From a bacterium (GTDB lineage: Archaea; Thermoproteota; Nitrososphaeria; Nitrososphaerales; Gagatemarchaeaceae), in the NCBI GenBank assembly GCA_027310575.1, contig DAIDAO010000045.1, positions 23,143 through 87,142 on the forward strand: 64,000 nucleotides of DNA, in the 5' to 3' direction. Of this stretch, positions 17,080 through 24,946 are shown in pieces; position 1 is the stretch's first letter; each line of letters begins with the position of its first letter. Position numbers and translations under genes: made by a program. The notes beneath the pieces were generated by a model, which saw nothing but the letters and a program-made list of their open reading frames with translations, ran no database searches and was not told the origin of the DNA.

Positions 17080-18408
17080 TCAGTCGAACTTGATCTTCGA
17101 CCTGTACGCGTCCAGGTCGAGGAAGCCGTGGCCGCTTATGTTGGCCAAGATGCACTTCTCCTCCCCGGCCGCTTCGGCCTTCCTCGCTTCATCTATGGCT
17201 GCCCTCACGGCGTGGGCCGACTCCCCGGCGATCAGCCACCCCTCGGTCTCAAGGAACAGCTTGGCGGCTTCGAATACCACGACTTCGTCGCTCGGATACG
17301 CCACGGCCCTCACGAGCCCCTTGCTCCTGAGAGCGCTGATTATCGGCGCAGCGGCGTGGTAGCGGAGCCCGTCCGACTTGATCGGCGTCATGGACGTCTC
17401 GTGTCCCAGGGTGTACATCATCATGAGCGGGGTGTGCCCGGCGGTGTCCCCGAAGTCGTACCTGTACTCCCCCTTGACGAGGTTCGGCGCAGCCTCCGAC
17501 TGCGCAGCCAGGAACTCGCACTTCCTCTTCTTCTGCAGGACCTCGCCCAGGAACGGCAGAGCGATCCCTCCGAAGTTCGAGCCCCCGCCCAGGCATCCTA
17601 TCACCAGGTCCGGGGCGTCGTCCACCATCTCGAACTGCCTTATCGACTCCAGCCCGATTATCGACTGATGGATCAGCACGTGGTTGAGCACCGAGCCCAG
17701 GCAGTACACCCTGTCCTTCCCGAGGTCCGTGTACTCGAGCCCCTCGGACACCGCGATCCCGAGAGAGCCGGGGTGCTTCCGGTCCGTCGACAGCAGCTTC
17801 CTCCCGAAGGCAGTCTGGTCGCTCGGCGACGCGTAGACCTTGGCCCCGTACATCTGCATCAGGAGCTTCCTCTCCGTCTTCCAGTCGTACACTGCCCTGA
17901 CCCAGAAGACCACGGTCTTCAGGCCCAGGAGCGAGGCGGCGTACGAGAGCGCGGTCCCCCACTGCCCGGCCCCGGTCTCTGTGACCAGGGTCGTCTTCCC
18001 CTCCTTGGCCGCGTAGTACGCCTGCGCGATGGCCGTGTTGACCTTGTGCGACCCGGTCGGGCTGAGGTCCTCGCGCTTGTAGTAGATCCTGACCTTCTTG
18101 AGGCCGAGCCTCTGCTCCAGCCTCCTCGCGCGGTAGAGGGGCCTCGGGCGCCCTGCGTGGATGTACAGCTCCCTGACCTCCTCTGGGATGTCGATCCAGC
18201 GCGACGCCGACGCCTCCTGCCTCAGGCACTCCCCCACGAGCCTCTTCTGCAGGGCCTGCATCCTCGACTCGCCGTCCCCCGGCTCCTTCGGCGGTGGGAG
18301 GCCGCCCGGTATGTCAGGGACTATGTTGTACCACTTCTTGGGCAGCTCGTCAGGGGTGAGGGCGATCTGGTCCGAGCGCAACGGCGCACCATGTACACCT
18401 CTGCACAT
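17080..18408 (-). CDS. trpB: TrpB2-type tryptophan synthase beta chain
   Basis: This PLP enzyme condenses indole (or a related acceptor) with serine. The 442 residues from ATG at 18408 include GRPRPLYRARRLEQRLG, the PLP-lysine segment SPTGSHKVNTAIAQAYYAA, the ETGAGQWGTALSYAASLLG loop and the phosphate-binding GCLGGGSNFGG. The long N-terminal extension with YNIVPDIPGGLPPPKEP is characteristic of the TrpB2 subgroup, which often works without TrpA and is common in archaea. No other trp genes are in the window. The frame is open further upstream, but those residues lie over the promoter of the divergent msrB. Alternative role: serine dehydratase or salvage of indole. Confidence 0.9.
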   Translation of the reverse strand: MCRGVHGAPLRSDQIALTPDELPKKWYNIVPDIPGGLPPPKEPGDGESRMQALQKRLVGECLRQEASASRWIDIPEEVRELYIHAGRPRPLYRARRLEQRLGLKKVRIYYKREDLSPTGSHKVNTAIAQAYYAAKEGKTTLVTETGAGQWGTALSYAASLLGLKTVVFWVRAVYDWKTERKLLMQMYGAKVYASPSDQTAFGRKLLSTDRKHPGSLGIAVSEGLEYTDLGKDRVYCLGSVLNHVLIHQSIIGLESIRQFEMVDDAPDLVIGCLGGGSNFGGIALPFLGEVLQKKRKCEFLAAQSEAAPNLVKGEYRYDFGDTAGHTPLMMMYTLGHETSMTPIKSDGLRYHAAAPIISALRSKGLVRAVAYPSDEVVVFEAAKLFLETEGWLIAGESAHAVRAAIDEARKAEAAGEEKCILANISGHGFLDLDAYRSKIKFD

Positions 18409-18450
18409 TAACCCTCTGCCGGGTGATTCGGGACCTGCGCAGGATGAAAC

Positions 18451-18457
18451 CTTATAC
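18451..18457 (+). promoter_or_regulatory. TATA-like box for msrB
   Basis: The sequence cttatac ends about 25 bases before the msrB ATG at 18482, suggesting leaderless transcription. On the opposite strand it lies about 45 bases from the TrpB2 start. Confidence 0.4.
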
Positions 18458-18481
18458 TCGGGCGAAGCGCTTTGGGCTCTG

Positions 18482-18871
18482 ATGCTCACCCAGGAAGAGA
18501 TGGAGAAGCTGAAGGCCAAGCTGGACAGGGAGTCGGTGGACGTCTGCTTCAACAAGGGGACCGAAGCGCCCTTCACGGGGAGGTACTGGGACAACCACGA
18601 GAAGGGGACCTACGAGTGCGTCGTCTGCCGGACCCCCCTCTTCAGCTCCGACACGAAGTTCGAGTCTGGGACCGGGTGGCCGAGCTTCTTCCAGCCTGTC
18701 TCGAAGGACGTCGTCAGAGAAGACACTGACAGGAGCCACGGCATGGTCCGGACCGAGGTGAGCTGTGGAAGCTGTGGCGTCCATCTTGGCCACAAGTTTG
18801 ACGACGGCCCTCGCCCGACGGGGCTGCGCTACTGCATCAACTCCGCGGCGCTCGAGTTCAAGAAGGCGTAG
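18482..18871 (+). CDS. msrB: Peptide-methionine (R)-S-oxide reductase
   Basis: This 129-residue protein repairs methionine-R-sulfoxide in proteins. It has the MsrB zinc-binding pairs (CVVC near residue 42 and CGSC near 98), the GTGWPSFFQP substrate loop, the HLGHKFDDGPRPTGLRY stretch and the catalytic cysteine in RYCINSAAL near the C-terminus. Length and motif order match the family. It is transcribed divergently from the TrpB2 gene. No MsrA is present in the window. Confidence 0.95.
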   Translation: MLTQEEMEKLKAKLDRESVDVCFNKGTEAPFTGRYWDNHEKGTYECVVCRTPLFSSDTKFESGTGWPSFFQPVSKDVVREDTDRSHGMVRTEVSCGSCGVHLGHKFDDGPRPTGLRYCINSAALEFKKA

Positions 18872-18876
18872 TCCAC

Positions 18877-19434
18877 CTACAGCGCCTGCCAGTAGTCCCC
18901 GTATCTCCTGACCAGCCCGAAGGCGTCCACCTCGATCTCTGACCTGAACCCAGACGCGCTCCTGTAGACGTACAGGCGCTCCCCCTTCCTTTCGTAGCTC
19001 TGCCGCAGAGGCTCGACGGCCAGAGCCGGGAACCTCACCCAGGCCGCGGTCAATTCGACCCTGGACCCGACTCCGGGCCTCGTCCTCCTGATGGGGAGCG
19101 TGTTGGTGGCAGGGCTCGCCCCAAGGTCGACGTCGGCGCACCCGCGCAGCCGCCCGTCCTCCCTCCCCTGCACGTACCATCTCGACTCCTTCACCTCGAT
19201 CTGGAGAGAACGGCGTTCGCCCAGGATGACCTGTTCGACGTGCACGCCCTTCGTCGCCCATCCGGGGTCCGTCTCGACGAGGTAAGTGACAGCTGCAGGG
19301 CCTGCCCCGAACCGCCTCACCAGGCTCCCCTCCAGCAGCCAGCCGGACGCCGTCCGGGAGACTACGCAGCGCTCCACACCGGCGGGCTTCGAGCCCGCCC
19401 AGACCACTACGCGGGGGCCGCCAGGACGTCTCAT
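18877..19434 (-). CDS. Putative glycolipid-binding family protein
   Basis: From ATG at 19434 the product is 185 residues. It follows the pattern of the putative glycolipid-binding family (PF06475-like): VVVWAGSKPAGVERCVV near the start, VTYLVETDPGWATKGVHVE, then DVDLGASPATNTLPIRR and WVRFPALAVEPLRQSYER, ending with VDAFGLVRRYGDYWQAL. The family name derives from a structural annotation and has no proven activity. A TATA-like TTTATCA at about 19463-19470 lies about 32 bases upstream. It converges on msrB with five bases between the stops. Confidence 0.75.
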   Translation of the reverse strand: MRRPGGPRVVVWAGSKPAGVERCVVSRTASGWLLEGSLVRRFGAGPAAVTYLVETDPGWATKGVHVEQVILGERRSLQIEVKESRWYVQGREDGRLRGCADVDLGASPATNTLPIRRTRPGVGSRVELTAAWVRFPALAVEPLRQSYERKGERLYVYRSASGFRSEIEVDAFGLVRRYGDYWQAL

Positions 19435-19526
19435 TCTCGTCTCATGAGACCGGCTTCCCCCGTTGATAAAGTCCAAAGGCGGGGTCCAGCCTTCGCCGGG
19501 GCCTTCGGCTTCTCATCCGGCTGAAC

Positions 19527-19540
19527 TTTGGTTAACCAAA
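19527..19540. promoter_or_regulatory. 14-base perfect palindrome
   Basis: TTTGGTTAACCAAA is a perfect inverted repeat in the gap between the glycolipid-binding-like gene (start 19434) and the next plus-strand gene (19703). It lies about 60 bases upstream of the TATA-like element of the former. It could be a dimeric regulator site; a chance occurrence in this A+T-richer stretch cannot be excluded. Confidence 0.35.
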
Positions 19541-19702
19541 AGGGAGCGCCAAATTGACAGCCTATCCCTTAGGGGGCCCCGGCGGGGCAGGCTCACCGCT
19601 TTGTCATCATCAGGCCTCAGAGCCCCAACCCGCCCCGGGAACGCCCTGTCGAGAGGGCATCATGGGGTGCTCAGGCCGAAGGGCCTCGTCACGCGCAAGG
19701 AC

Positions 19703-20140
19703 GTGAAGCCTCTGTTCAGCATCGCCCAGGTCCCGCACAGGAAGCAGAGGTATGAGACGGTCGGGGACTGGATCCCGGGGAAGCCTGCCCAGATCAGAGT
19801 GAGCAGGATGAAGGACCAGAGGTACGTGTTCCTCGTCGCCCTCCACGAGATGATAGAGTACGAGCTCTGCAGGATGCACGGCATCACGGACAGGGAGGTG
19901 GTCGCCTTCGACGTCAACTTCGAGGCCGAGAGGCGGATGAACCTCCACCCGCTGGACGCGGAGCCGGGGGACCACCCCAAGGCCCCGTACAGGAGCGAGC
20001 ACGAATTCGCGACGATGATCGAGATGATGGTCGCGCAGAAGCTGGGGGTCAGCTGGTCTGACTACGAGAAGACCATACTTTCGCTCGGCCCCAGGCCGAA
20101 GAAGGTCCTGGTAGGGCCCCAGCTCAAGGAAAGAAGGTAA
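19703..20140 (+). CDS. Conserved hypothetical protein, phage-like family
   Basis: From GTG at 19703 the product is 145 residues beginning KPLFSIAQVPHRKQRYETVG. It continues with a strand-rich section (AQIRVSRMKDQRYVFLVALH), then the conserved HEMIEYELCRMHGI, VVAFDVNFE, EPGDHPKAPYRSEHEFAT and a C-terminal helix ending LGVSWSDYEKTI. The pattern of His-Glu, Glu-x-Pro-Gly-Asp and Arg-x-Glu-His suggests a metal site. I recall similar proteins from phage and metagenome annotations with no function. GTG at 19667 is an alternative start. No clear TATA box is seen. Confidence 0.65.
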   Translation: MKPLFSIAQVPHRKQRYETVGDWIPGKPAQIRVSRMKDQRYVFLVALHEMIEYELCRMHGITDREVVAFDVNFEAERRMNLHPLDAEPGDHPKAPYRSEHEFATMIEMMVAQKLGVSWSDYEKTILSLGPRPKKVLVGPQLKERR

Positions 20141-20195
20141 GGGCCCGGCCTGCTTCACGGCCTTAAATAACAAGAGCGAGCCGTACCTGCCGCGA

Positions 20196-20606
20196 ATGTC
20201 AGCTTCTGAAGCCAAGTCCATGCCCATCAGGGGCGTTTCTGGTGCGATGTCATCCATGGAGAGGCTGATGCCTCCATACAACGACATCACCTTCTGGCTG
20301 GTCGCCAACGTCGTCCTGTTCCTGTACGTTGGAATCTTCGAGCTCGCCAACTCTTACGGGCCGGGCGCCTACTACTCGGCGGGGGCAGTGGTGCTCGCGG
20401 TCATCTACCTCCTCCTCTGGATGTTCCGCAGGAACAACAAGAAGATGGCAGACCAGTGGATCATGATCATCTCGGGCCTCGCGGTCCTTGGTGACCTTGC
20501 TGTCATGGGCTACCTGTTCCGTGGCAGCTTCTCGGGCGCCAGTGCCCTGCTCGACGTGGCTGGGCTGATGCTGTTCAGGACGACGTACAAAGAATATCGC
20601 GGCTAG
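20196..20606 (+). CDS. Four-helix membrane protein
   Basis: The 136-residue protein has a ~30-residue cytoplasmic start rich in Met, then about four hydrophobic segments (FWLVANVVLFLYVGIFELA; AGAVVLAVIYLLLWMF; IMIISGLAVLGDLAVMGYLF; ALLDVAGLMLF) and a short polar tail. A basic loop RRNNKK between helices 2 and 3 marks a cytoplasmic side. TATA-like ccttaaata at 20160-20168 lies about 30 bases before the ATG. No named family recognised. Confidence 0.65.
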   Translation: MSASEAKSMPIRGVSGAMSSMERLMPPYNDITFWLVANVVLFLYVGIFELANSYGPGAYYSAGAVVLAVIYLLLWMFRRNNKKMADQWIMIISGLAVLGDLAVMGYLFRGSFSGASALLDVAGLMLFRTTYKEYRG

Positions 20607-20711
20607 ACGTGGCCCGGACACAGGACTCCACCGCCCGACCAGCGTGAGCCTTGGACGCCAGCAGAAGACAAGACGTGGGGTTTAAATCACTTCAAGATTT
20701 CTGGTGCACGA

Positions 20712-21137
20712 ATGGTCGGAGCCCCGGACGCGGCCGCGCTTATCGGCGAAGTCCCCTTCTTCGCAGGCCTCGATGCGAAGCGGAAGAAGGTCGTCGCTTC
20801 TCAGGGCAAGGAACTCTCGTACAACGCTGGGGATCCAATCGTGGAAGCCGGGTCCATGGGGGTTGGTTTCTACCTGATCCTGGACGGCAAGGTCGAGGTC
20901 AGAAAGGGAAAGAGCATCCTGGCCTCTCTCGGCAAAGGGCAGTTCTTCGGAGAGATGTCGCTCATCGACGAGGAGCCTAGGGCGGCAGATGTAGTGGCGG
21001 TGTCGCCGACGAAGTGCTGGGCGCTTTCGTCGTGGTCCTTCGGCGCCTTGGTCAAGTCGAACCCGGAGGTCGCCCTCACGATGCTCAAAGAACTGGTGAA
21101 GAGACTCCGGGCCGCACAGAGCTCCCCGACTTCCTGA
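20712..21137 (+). CDS. Cyclic-nucleotide-binding-domain protein
   Basis: The 141-residue protein is a lone cNMP-binding domain: IGEVPFFAGLDAKRKKVVA, YNAGDPIVEAGSMGVGFYLI and the phosphate-binding cassette GQFFGEMSLIDEEPRAADVVA (residues about 77-97). In that cassette Glu and Arg would contact ribose and phosphate. A C-terminal helix ends in a polar tail; no helix-turn-helix follows, so it is not a complete CRP. TATA-like gtttaaatc at 20679-20687 lies about 30 bases upstream. With the class III cyclase at 10855 it could be part of a cAMP response; direct linkage is not shown. Confidence 0.85.
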   Translation: MVGAPDAAALIGEVPFFAGLDAKRKKVVASQGKELSYNAGDPIVEAGSMGVGFYLILDGKVEVRKGKSILASLGKGQFFGEMSLIDEEPRAADVVAVSPTKCWALSSWSFGALVKSNPEVALTMLKELVKRLRAAQSSPTS

Positions 21138-21174
21138 CTCCGGAACCCCTGGTTGGCATCGCGGCCCTGAGACA

Positions 21175-21963
21175 TTGAAAATAGGACTCAGCACCTGGTC
21201 CCTGCTGAGCCTCGACGTCTGCTCTGCTGTCAAGACCATAGGGGATGCGGGGTTCGAATACGTGGAACTCTGGGGGGAAGTCCCCCACGCCTATCCGGGG
21301 TGGGTGGATAGGCACAAGCTAAGAGAGGCGCTCTCCTCGTACGACATGGTGGTCACGATGCACGCGCCATTCACCGATCTCAACCCCGCCACCCCTTTCC
21401 AGCCCGTGAAGGGGGCGGTCGAAAAGACCCTGGAAGACTTCGTCAGGCTTGGGGAGTTCCTTGGGGCGAAGATGGTCACGGTCCACCCGGGGAGCGTCCA
21501 CAGCGAGAGCCTCGTCCCCTCTTCGGCCGAGAACTCTGTCGCCTCTCTCCGTAAGATGGCCAGGGCGGCCGGGGGACGATTCTCCATCAACGTAGAGAAC
21601 CAGGTGAAAGGCAAGTCGAAGTATCACTTCCCCCTTGCCAGCACTGTCGAATCGCTCGACCTGATCCTCGCCGAGGTTGAGGCGCTCCGCTTCACCCTCG
21701 ACACGGGCCATGCCCATGCAAACGGCCAGGACCCTCTCGCTCTGGCCGAGAGGCAATGGTCGAAGCTGGCTGAGGTCCACCTGAGCGACAACGCCGGCGC
21801 CTCCGACGACCATCTCATCCCAGGTGAGGGGACCTCCCGCACCAAGGGGCTCATGGAGAAGCTAGCAGGCACGGAAACCCTCCTGTGTCTCGAGCTGGAC
21901 CCCCACAGGTACACCCCCGACCAGGTCCTTCAGGCTTCGGTTTCGTTCAAAAACAGTATATAA
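21175..21963 (+). CDS. Sugar-phosphate isomerase/epimerase-like TIM barrel (AP endonuclease family 2 fold)
   Basis: The 262-residue protein starts at TTG (KIGLSTWSLLSLDV). Barrel strands carry likely metal ligands: YVELWGE, VVTMHAPF, MVTVHPGS, INVENQ, FTLDTGHAHANG and LAEVHLSDNAG, ending with LCLELDPH. These His, Glu and Asp positions match xylose-isomerase-like/endonuclease IV-type barrels. Length is typical for the sugar isomerase/epimerase branch. Substrate is unknown; a nuclease role is less likely because the nine-ligand set of Nfo is incomplete by eye. Confidence 0.75.
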   Translation: MKIGLSTWSLLSLDVCSAVKTIGDAGFEYVELWGEVPHAYPGWVDRHKLREALSSYDMVVTMHAPFTDLNPATPFQPVKGAVEKTLEDFVRLGEFLGAKMVTVHPGSVHSESLVPSSAENSVASLRKMARAAGGRFSINVENQVKGKSKYHFPLASTVESLDLILAEVEALRFTLDTGHAHANGQDPLALAERQWSKLAEVHLSDNAGASDDHLIPGEGTSRTKGLMEKLAGTETLLCLELDPHRYTPDQVLQASVSFKNSI

Positions 21964-21968
21964 TATAC
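21954..21968 (+). promoter_or_regulatory. Strong TATA-like element before the second DUF4382 gene
   Basis: The run agtatataatatacg spans the end of the upstream gene and lies about 31-45 bases before the TTG start at 21999. It is among the most A+T-rich promoter sequences in the core part of the window. Confidence 0.5.
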
Positions 21969-21998
21969 GGAGGCATACGTAAGCCAGGGGGGTCGGGC

Positions 21999-22505
21999 TT
22001 GAAGACTTCTCTCGTAGCCGCAGTCCTCGTCGTCATCGTGGTAGCAGGGGCTGCAGCGGTCCTGTTTCTCTCCTCACCGACGGGAAGCCTCGTGGTAGGG
22101 GTGAAAGACGCTCCTTCGACGGGAGCCGTCACCCACATCTACCTGACGATGACAGATCTGACTTTGCAGGGGTCCGGGAATTCCAGCACCACGTACAAGG
22201 TGAACGCGACCACGTTCGACCTCCTCGGGCTTACCAACGTGACAAAGTGGCTGGGCAAGAGCAGCGTGCCTGTGGGCGACTACACCATGGTGAGGTTCAC
22301 GGTAACGAGCGCCATAGCCACGGTCAGCGGTGCGAACGTGACCCTCAAGGTCCCCAGCGGAGAGATCAAGGTCCCGATCCACTTCACCATAGCCTCGGGC
22401 AAGACCACCACGGTGGTCCTTGACATAACCGCGGACATGACTGCCATCAGCGCAGCGAACGAGCTCAGGCCTGTCGTCACGGGCCTGGTCACACCGCCAA
22501 GATGA
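21999..22505 (+). CDS. Membrane-anchored DUF4382 protein
   Basis: From TTG at 21999 the product is 168 residues: a short basic start and a hydrophobic anchor (TSLVAAVLVVIVVAGAAAVLF). A DUF4382 domain follows (GSLVVGVKDAPSTGAVTHIY, TFDLLGLTNVTKWLGKSSVP, GDYTMVRFTV, HFTIASGKTTTVVLDITADM). It is a shorter paralogue-like relative of the protein at 5167-6411. It is likely exposed on the outer face of the membrane. It is followed four bases later by the PH-domain gene. Function unknown. Confidence 0.75.
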   Translation: MKTSLVAAVLVVIVVAGAAAVLFLSSPTGSLVVGVKDAPSTGAVTHIYLTMTDLTLQGSGNSSTTYKVNATTFDLLGLTNVTKWLGKSSVPVGDYTMVRFTVTSAIATVSGANVTLKVPSGEIKVPIHFTIASGKTTTVVLDITADMTAISAANELRPVVTGLVTPPR

Positions 22506-22509
22506 CGAC

Positions 22510-23001
22510 ATGGAGTCCGTCCCAGACGACCTGAAGGAGGTGCTCGCCCCGAACGAGCAGGTCCAGCTGTACATCAGGCAGAAGATCTACCATCCGAAGA
22601 TCAACATAGATTCCGTGGTCATCACGAACGAGAGGATAATCCTCAGGCACCCGCACGCCATGCGGCTGAGGAAGGACTACACAGACTACAACTACCAGGA
22701 CGTCTCGAACGTCGTCCTCGACAAGGGGATACTCCGCTCGACAGTCAGGTGCACTCTGAGGCTCGGCGGAGAGCCGCTCGCCCTGGGCGATCTGCCCAAC
22801 TCCGAAGCGGAGAAGGCCTATGGTCTGATACGGGAGAACCTGGTCAGATACCAGTCCCCGTTCGCCGCTCCCCAGTCGGGCATACCCCCGTTCCGCCAGA
22901 CGGCGGCTCCGTCGGCCTTCGCCCCAGGGACCTGCAGCAAGTGCGGCGCCCCTCTCGGGGCCGGGCAGAAGTACTGCGGCAGCTGCGGCGCCCCTGTCTA
23001 G
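22510..23001 (+). CDS. PH-like domain protein with C-terminal zinc ribbon
   Basis: The 163-residue protein has a bacterial-type PH-like domain (residues about 8-115: EQVQLYIRQKIYHPKINIDS, VVITNERIILRHPH, YQDVSNVVLDKGILRSTV). After a Pro/Ala-rich linker comes a zinc ribbon with two Cys-x2-Cys pairs (CSKCGAPLG and CGSCGAP). This domain pair is common in archaeal proteins of unknown role, some membrane-associated. It is close behind the DUF4382 gene and probably cotranscribed. Confidence 0.8.
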   Translation: MESVPDDLKEVLAPNEQVQLYIRQKIYHPKINIDSVVITNERIILRHPHAMRLRKDYTDYNYQDVSNVVLDKGILRSTVRCTLRLGGEPLALGDLPNSEAEKAYGLIRENLVRYQSPFAAPQSGIPPFRQTAAPSAFAPGTCSKCGAPLGAGQKYCGSCGAPV

Positions 23002-23004
23002 TCC

Positions 23005-24546
23005 CTAGCGCCGGGCAATCTCTACGAGTTCGAAGGGCTGTCTCCCCTTCGACGCTGGGAGACCCGAGATCCCCCCCACCAGACTCTCCGCAGCCACCCC
23101 TCTCCTCTCCAGGACCTTCGCAAGCATGAGAGACGTGTTCCCGGCCATGCAGACGACGAGCATCGGCCTGCCGTCTCTCGGGACGAGGCGCTCGAACCCC
23201 TCCGACGGCTCCGCTCCGTTGAGCACGGCCTGCACGTCCCTGACGTCGGCCACCATTACCTCGGACTCCGCGCACCCGAGCGACGAAGCGATCGCCCTGA
23301 CCCCCTCGGCCTTGGGGACGAACATGTTGTGGGCCCAGACCACGGCCCCGTACTCTCCGATAGACGCGGCCGCTTCGTCCAGCCTGACCTGGTCCCTCTT
23401 CCCCCTCCTGGCGACCGCCCCGACCTCGGAGAGGTACTTCGAAGCCCCGTCAGCCACGATGACCGCGAACTTCTTCCCGACGCCGTAGTTGATGAGCTCC
23501 ATGCAGGCGTAGAGTGCCAGCGCCCCGCTCTCCCCCACGTCGTACCCCTTCCCGTTCAGGAACTCGAAGAGCCTGCTCGCCTCCTCGAAGTCGACCTCGT
23601 GCGCTCCGAGGTAGGATGCGGGTTCGAAGAACTTCAGCCCCGCGGCCTTCTCCTTCGTCCGTATGCCGGCCACGTCCTGGCCCGACAGGGGGAATACGAC
23701 CCTCACCCCCTTCCTCCCGTGCTTGGACGCGACGTACCGGCTCAGTCCGAGCGCGGTCCCGCCAGTCCCGAAGGCGCACACGAAGTCTGTCTCACCGAGC
23801 GAGGCGCCCGACCTGCCCAGCTGCTGGTCGAGCTCGGGCCCTGTGACCGTCCTGTGGACCTCGACGTTCAGCTCGTTGTCGTACTGTTCGGTGCAGAATC
23901 CGCCGTAAGCCTGCGCAAGCAGCTTCGCCAGGCCGATGGCGTCCTGGCGCGCGAGCAGGGACTCGGCCTCTCCCCGCACACTGTCGAATGGTTTCGTGTC
24001 GAAGCCCAGCTGTCCGAGCTGCTGCCTGACGCTCGCAGCCACGCCGGCGGCCACGAGCAGGTCCGCGTCCCCCTTCAGCCCAGGGGCAGGGCAGATGTCG
24101 ATATCCAGGTTGATCAGCCTGACCCCGTCTTTCTGCAGCCGGTCGACCACCCCCTGCTGGAGCCTCCTGGAGACCAGGGCCACGACGTCGAGGCCGAGCT
24201 TCCCGATGGCGCCCAGCGCGAGGCCGAAGTTCCCTGAAGTCGCCTCGAACACCGTCTGGCCCTCGGCCAGCTTTCCGGAAGAAATCGCGTCCCTTACTAT
24301 GGCGACCGCGGGCCTGACCTTGACCGACCCGCCTTCGATCTTGGAGTCCAGCTTCGCGAAGACCCGCGTCCCGTCTCTGTCCAGGTCGAGCCCGTACTCC
24401 GAACGGGCGCACTCGAGCAGCACGTCGGTCACGTCCACCAGTGGGGTGGGGTTGGCGACCGACCCCCCCTCCAGGTGAGGCACCCTGGCCCAGACCTCGG
24501 AGTCGAACTTGGCCAGGAGGGTCGTGTCAACCGTGGTGCCCTGCAT
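23005..24546 (-). CDS. PLP-dependent cysteine/threonine-synthase-like enzyme fused to a rhodanese domain
   Basis: Residues 1-~390 form a fold-type II PLP enzyme with the lysine segment KIEGGSVKVRPAVAIV and the ATSGNFGLALGAIGKLG loop. AFGTGGTALGLSRYV corresponds to the PLP-phosphate Gly loop. The C-terminal ~110 residues look like a rhodanese domain: VMVADVRDVQAVLNG and a loop VVCMAGNTSLMLAKVL with a candidate catalytic Cys. The fusion suggests sulfur transfer coupled to cysteine metabolism. ATG at 24546 is chosen because the TATA-like TTATATAA lies about 28 bases upstream; an ATG at 24567 would sit almost on the box. Divergent from the gene at 24602. Confidence 0.8.
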   Translation of the reverse strand: MQGTTVDTTLLAKFDSEVWARVPHLEGGSVANPTPLVDVTDVLLECARSEYGLDLDRDGTRVFAKLDSKIEGGSVKVRPAVAIVRDAISSGKLAEGQTVFEATSGNFGLALGAIGKLGLDVVALVSRRLQQGVVDRLQKDGVRLINLDIDICPAPGLKGDADLLVAAGVAASVRQQLGQLGFDTKPFDSVRGEAESLLARQDAIGLAKLLAQAYGGFCTEQYDNELNVEVHRTVTGPELDQQLGRSGASLGETDFVCAFGTGGTALGLSRYVASKHGRKGVRVVFPLSGQDVAGIRTKEKAAGLKFFEPASYLGAHEVDFEEASRLFEFLNGKGYDVGESGALALYACMELINYGVGKKFAVIVADGASKYLSEVGAVARRGKRDQVRLDEAAASIGEYGAVVWAHNMFVPKAEGVRAIASSLGCAESEVMVADVRDVQAVLNGAEPSEGFERLVPRDGRPMLVVCMAGNTSLMLAKVLERRGVAAESLVGGISGLPASKGRQPFELVEIARR

Positions 24547-24570
24547 AGAGGGGTCCGTCGCCGGCATGGT

Positions 24571-24588
24571 TTATATAACATATGTTAT
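24571..24588. promoter_or_regulatory. Divergent TATA element with a perfect palindrome
   Basis: The segment ttatataacatatgttat carries TATA-like boxes on both strands. Inside it, ataacatatgttat (24575-24588) is a perfect 14-base palindrome placed between the two genes. Starts at 24546 (minus) and 24602 (plus) are each about 25-30 bases away. The design is suited to a repressor that blocks both promoters. Confidence 0.5.
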
Positions 24589-24601
24589 CTCTGCATGAAT
24601 C

Positions 24602-24940
24602 GTGAAGCCCGCTTACACCGCCCCTGAGGTCCCGGACGAGAAGGTCACGCCCGCCCTGGTGAGGGACGAGCTGCTGAAGTGCTTCGAGAGCGCCAACGGC
24701 GAGTTCGCAGAGCTGATGCATCAGCCGGTCACAGACGAGCAGCTGAAGCGGCAGGTGAAGACCTTCGTGGAGGGGGTCTTCTCGCAGTGCGGGGTCGACT
24801 ACGTCTCCCCGACAAAGGACGGGATCCTCGCGGCCATAGCCGAGTGCAAGCGCAACGCAGAGCAGATGATGGGCTCCCGGGGCGAGGAGATAATCAAGCA
24901 CCACTATTCTGAAATGATGAAGCTCGTGGACAGGCTCTAG
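24602..24940 (+). CDS. Small hypothetical helical protein
   Basis: From GTG at 24602 the product is 112 residues, mostly helical and charged (LVRDELLKCFESANGEFAEL, EQLKRQVKTFVEGVFSQCGV, AAIAECKRNAEQMMGSRGEE). Three Cys residues are spread along the chain without a clear zinc spacing. No membrane segment. It is divergent from the PLP-rhodanese gene and shares a palindromic promoter region, so a common control is likely. No family recognised. Confidence 0.65.
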   Translation: MKPAYTAPEVPDEKVTPALVRDELLKCFESANGEFAELMHQPVTDEQLKRQVKTFVEGVFSQCGVDYVSPTKDGILAAIAECKRNAEQMMGSRGEEIIKHHYSEMMKLVDRL

Positions 24941-24946
24941 CCCTGC

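Noticed and set aside
17128..18411. A 427-codon plus-strand frame opposite the TrpB2 gene
   Set aside because: Antisense shadow of a clear PLP enzyme; no recognisable domain.
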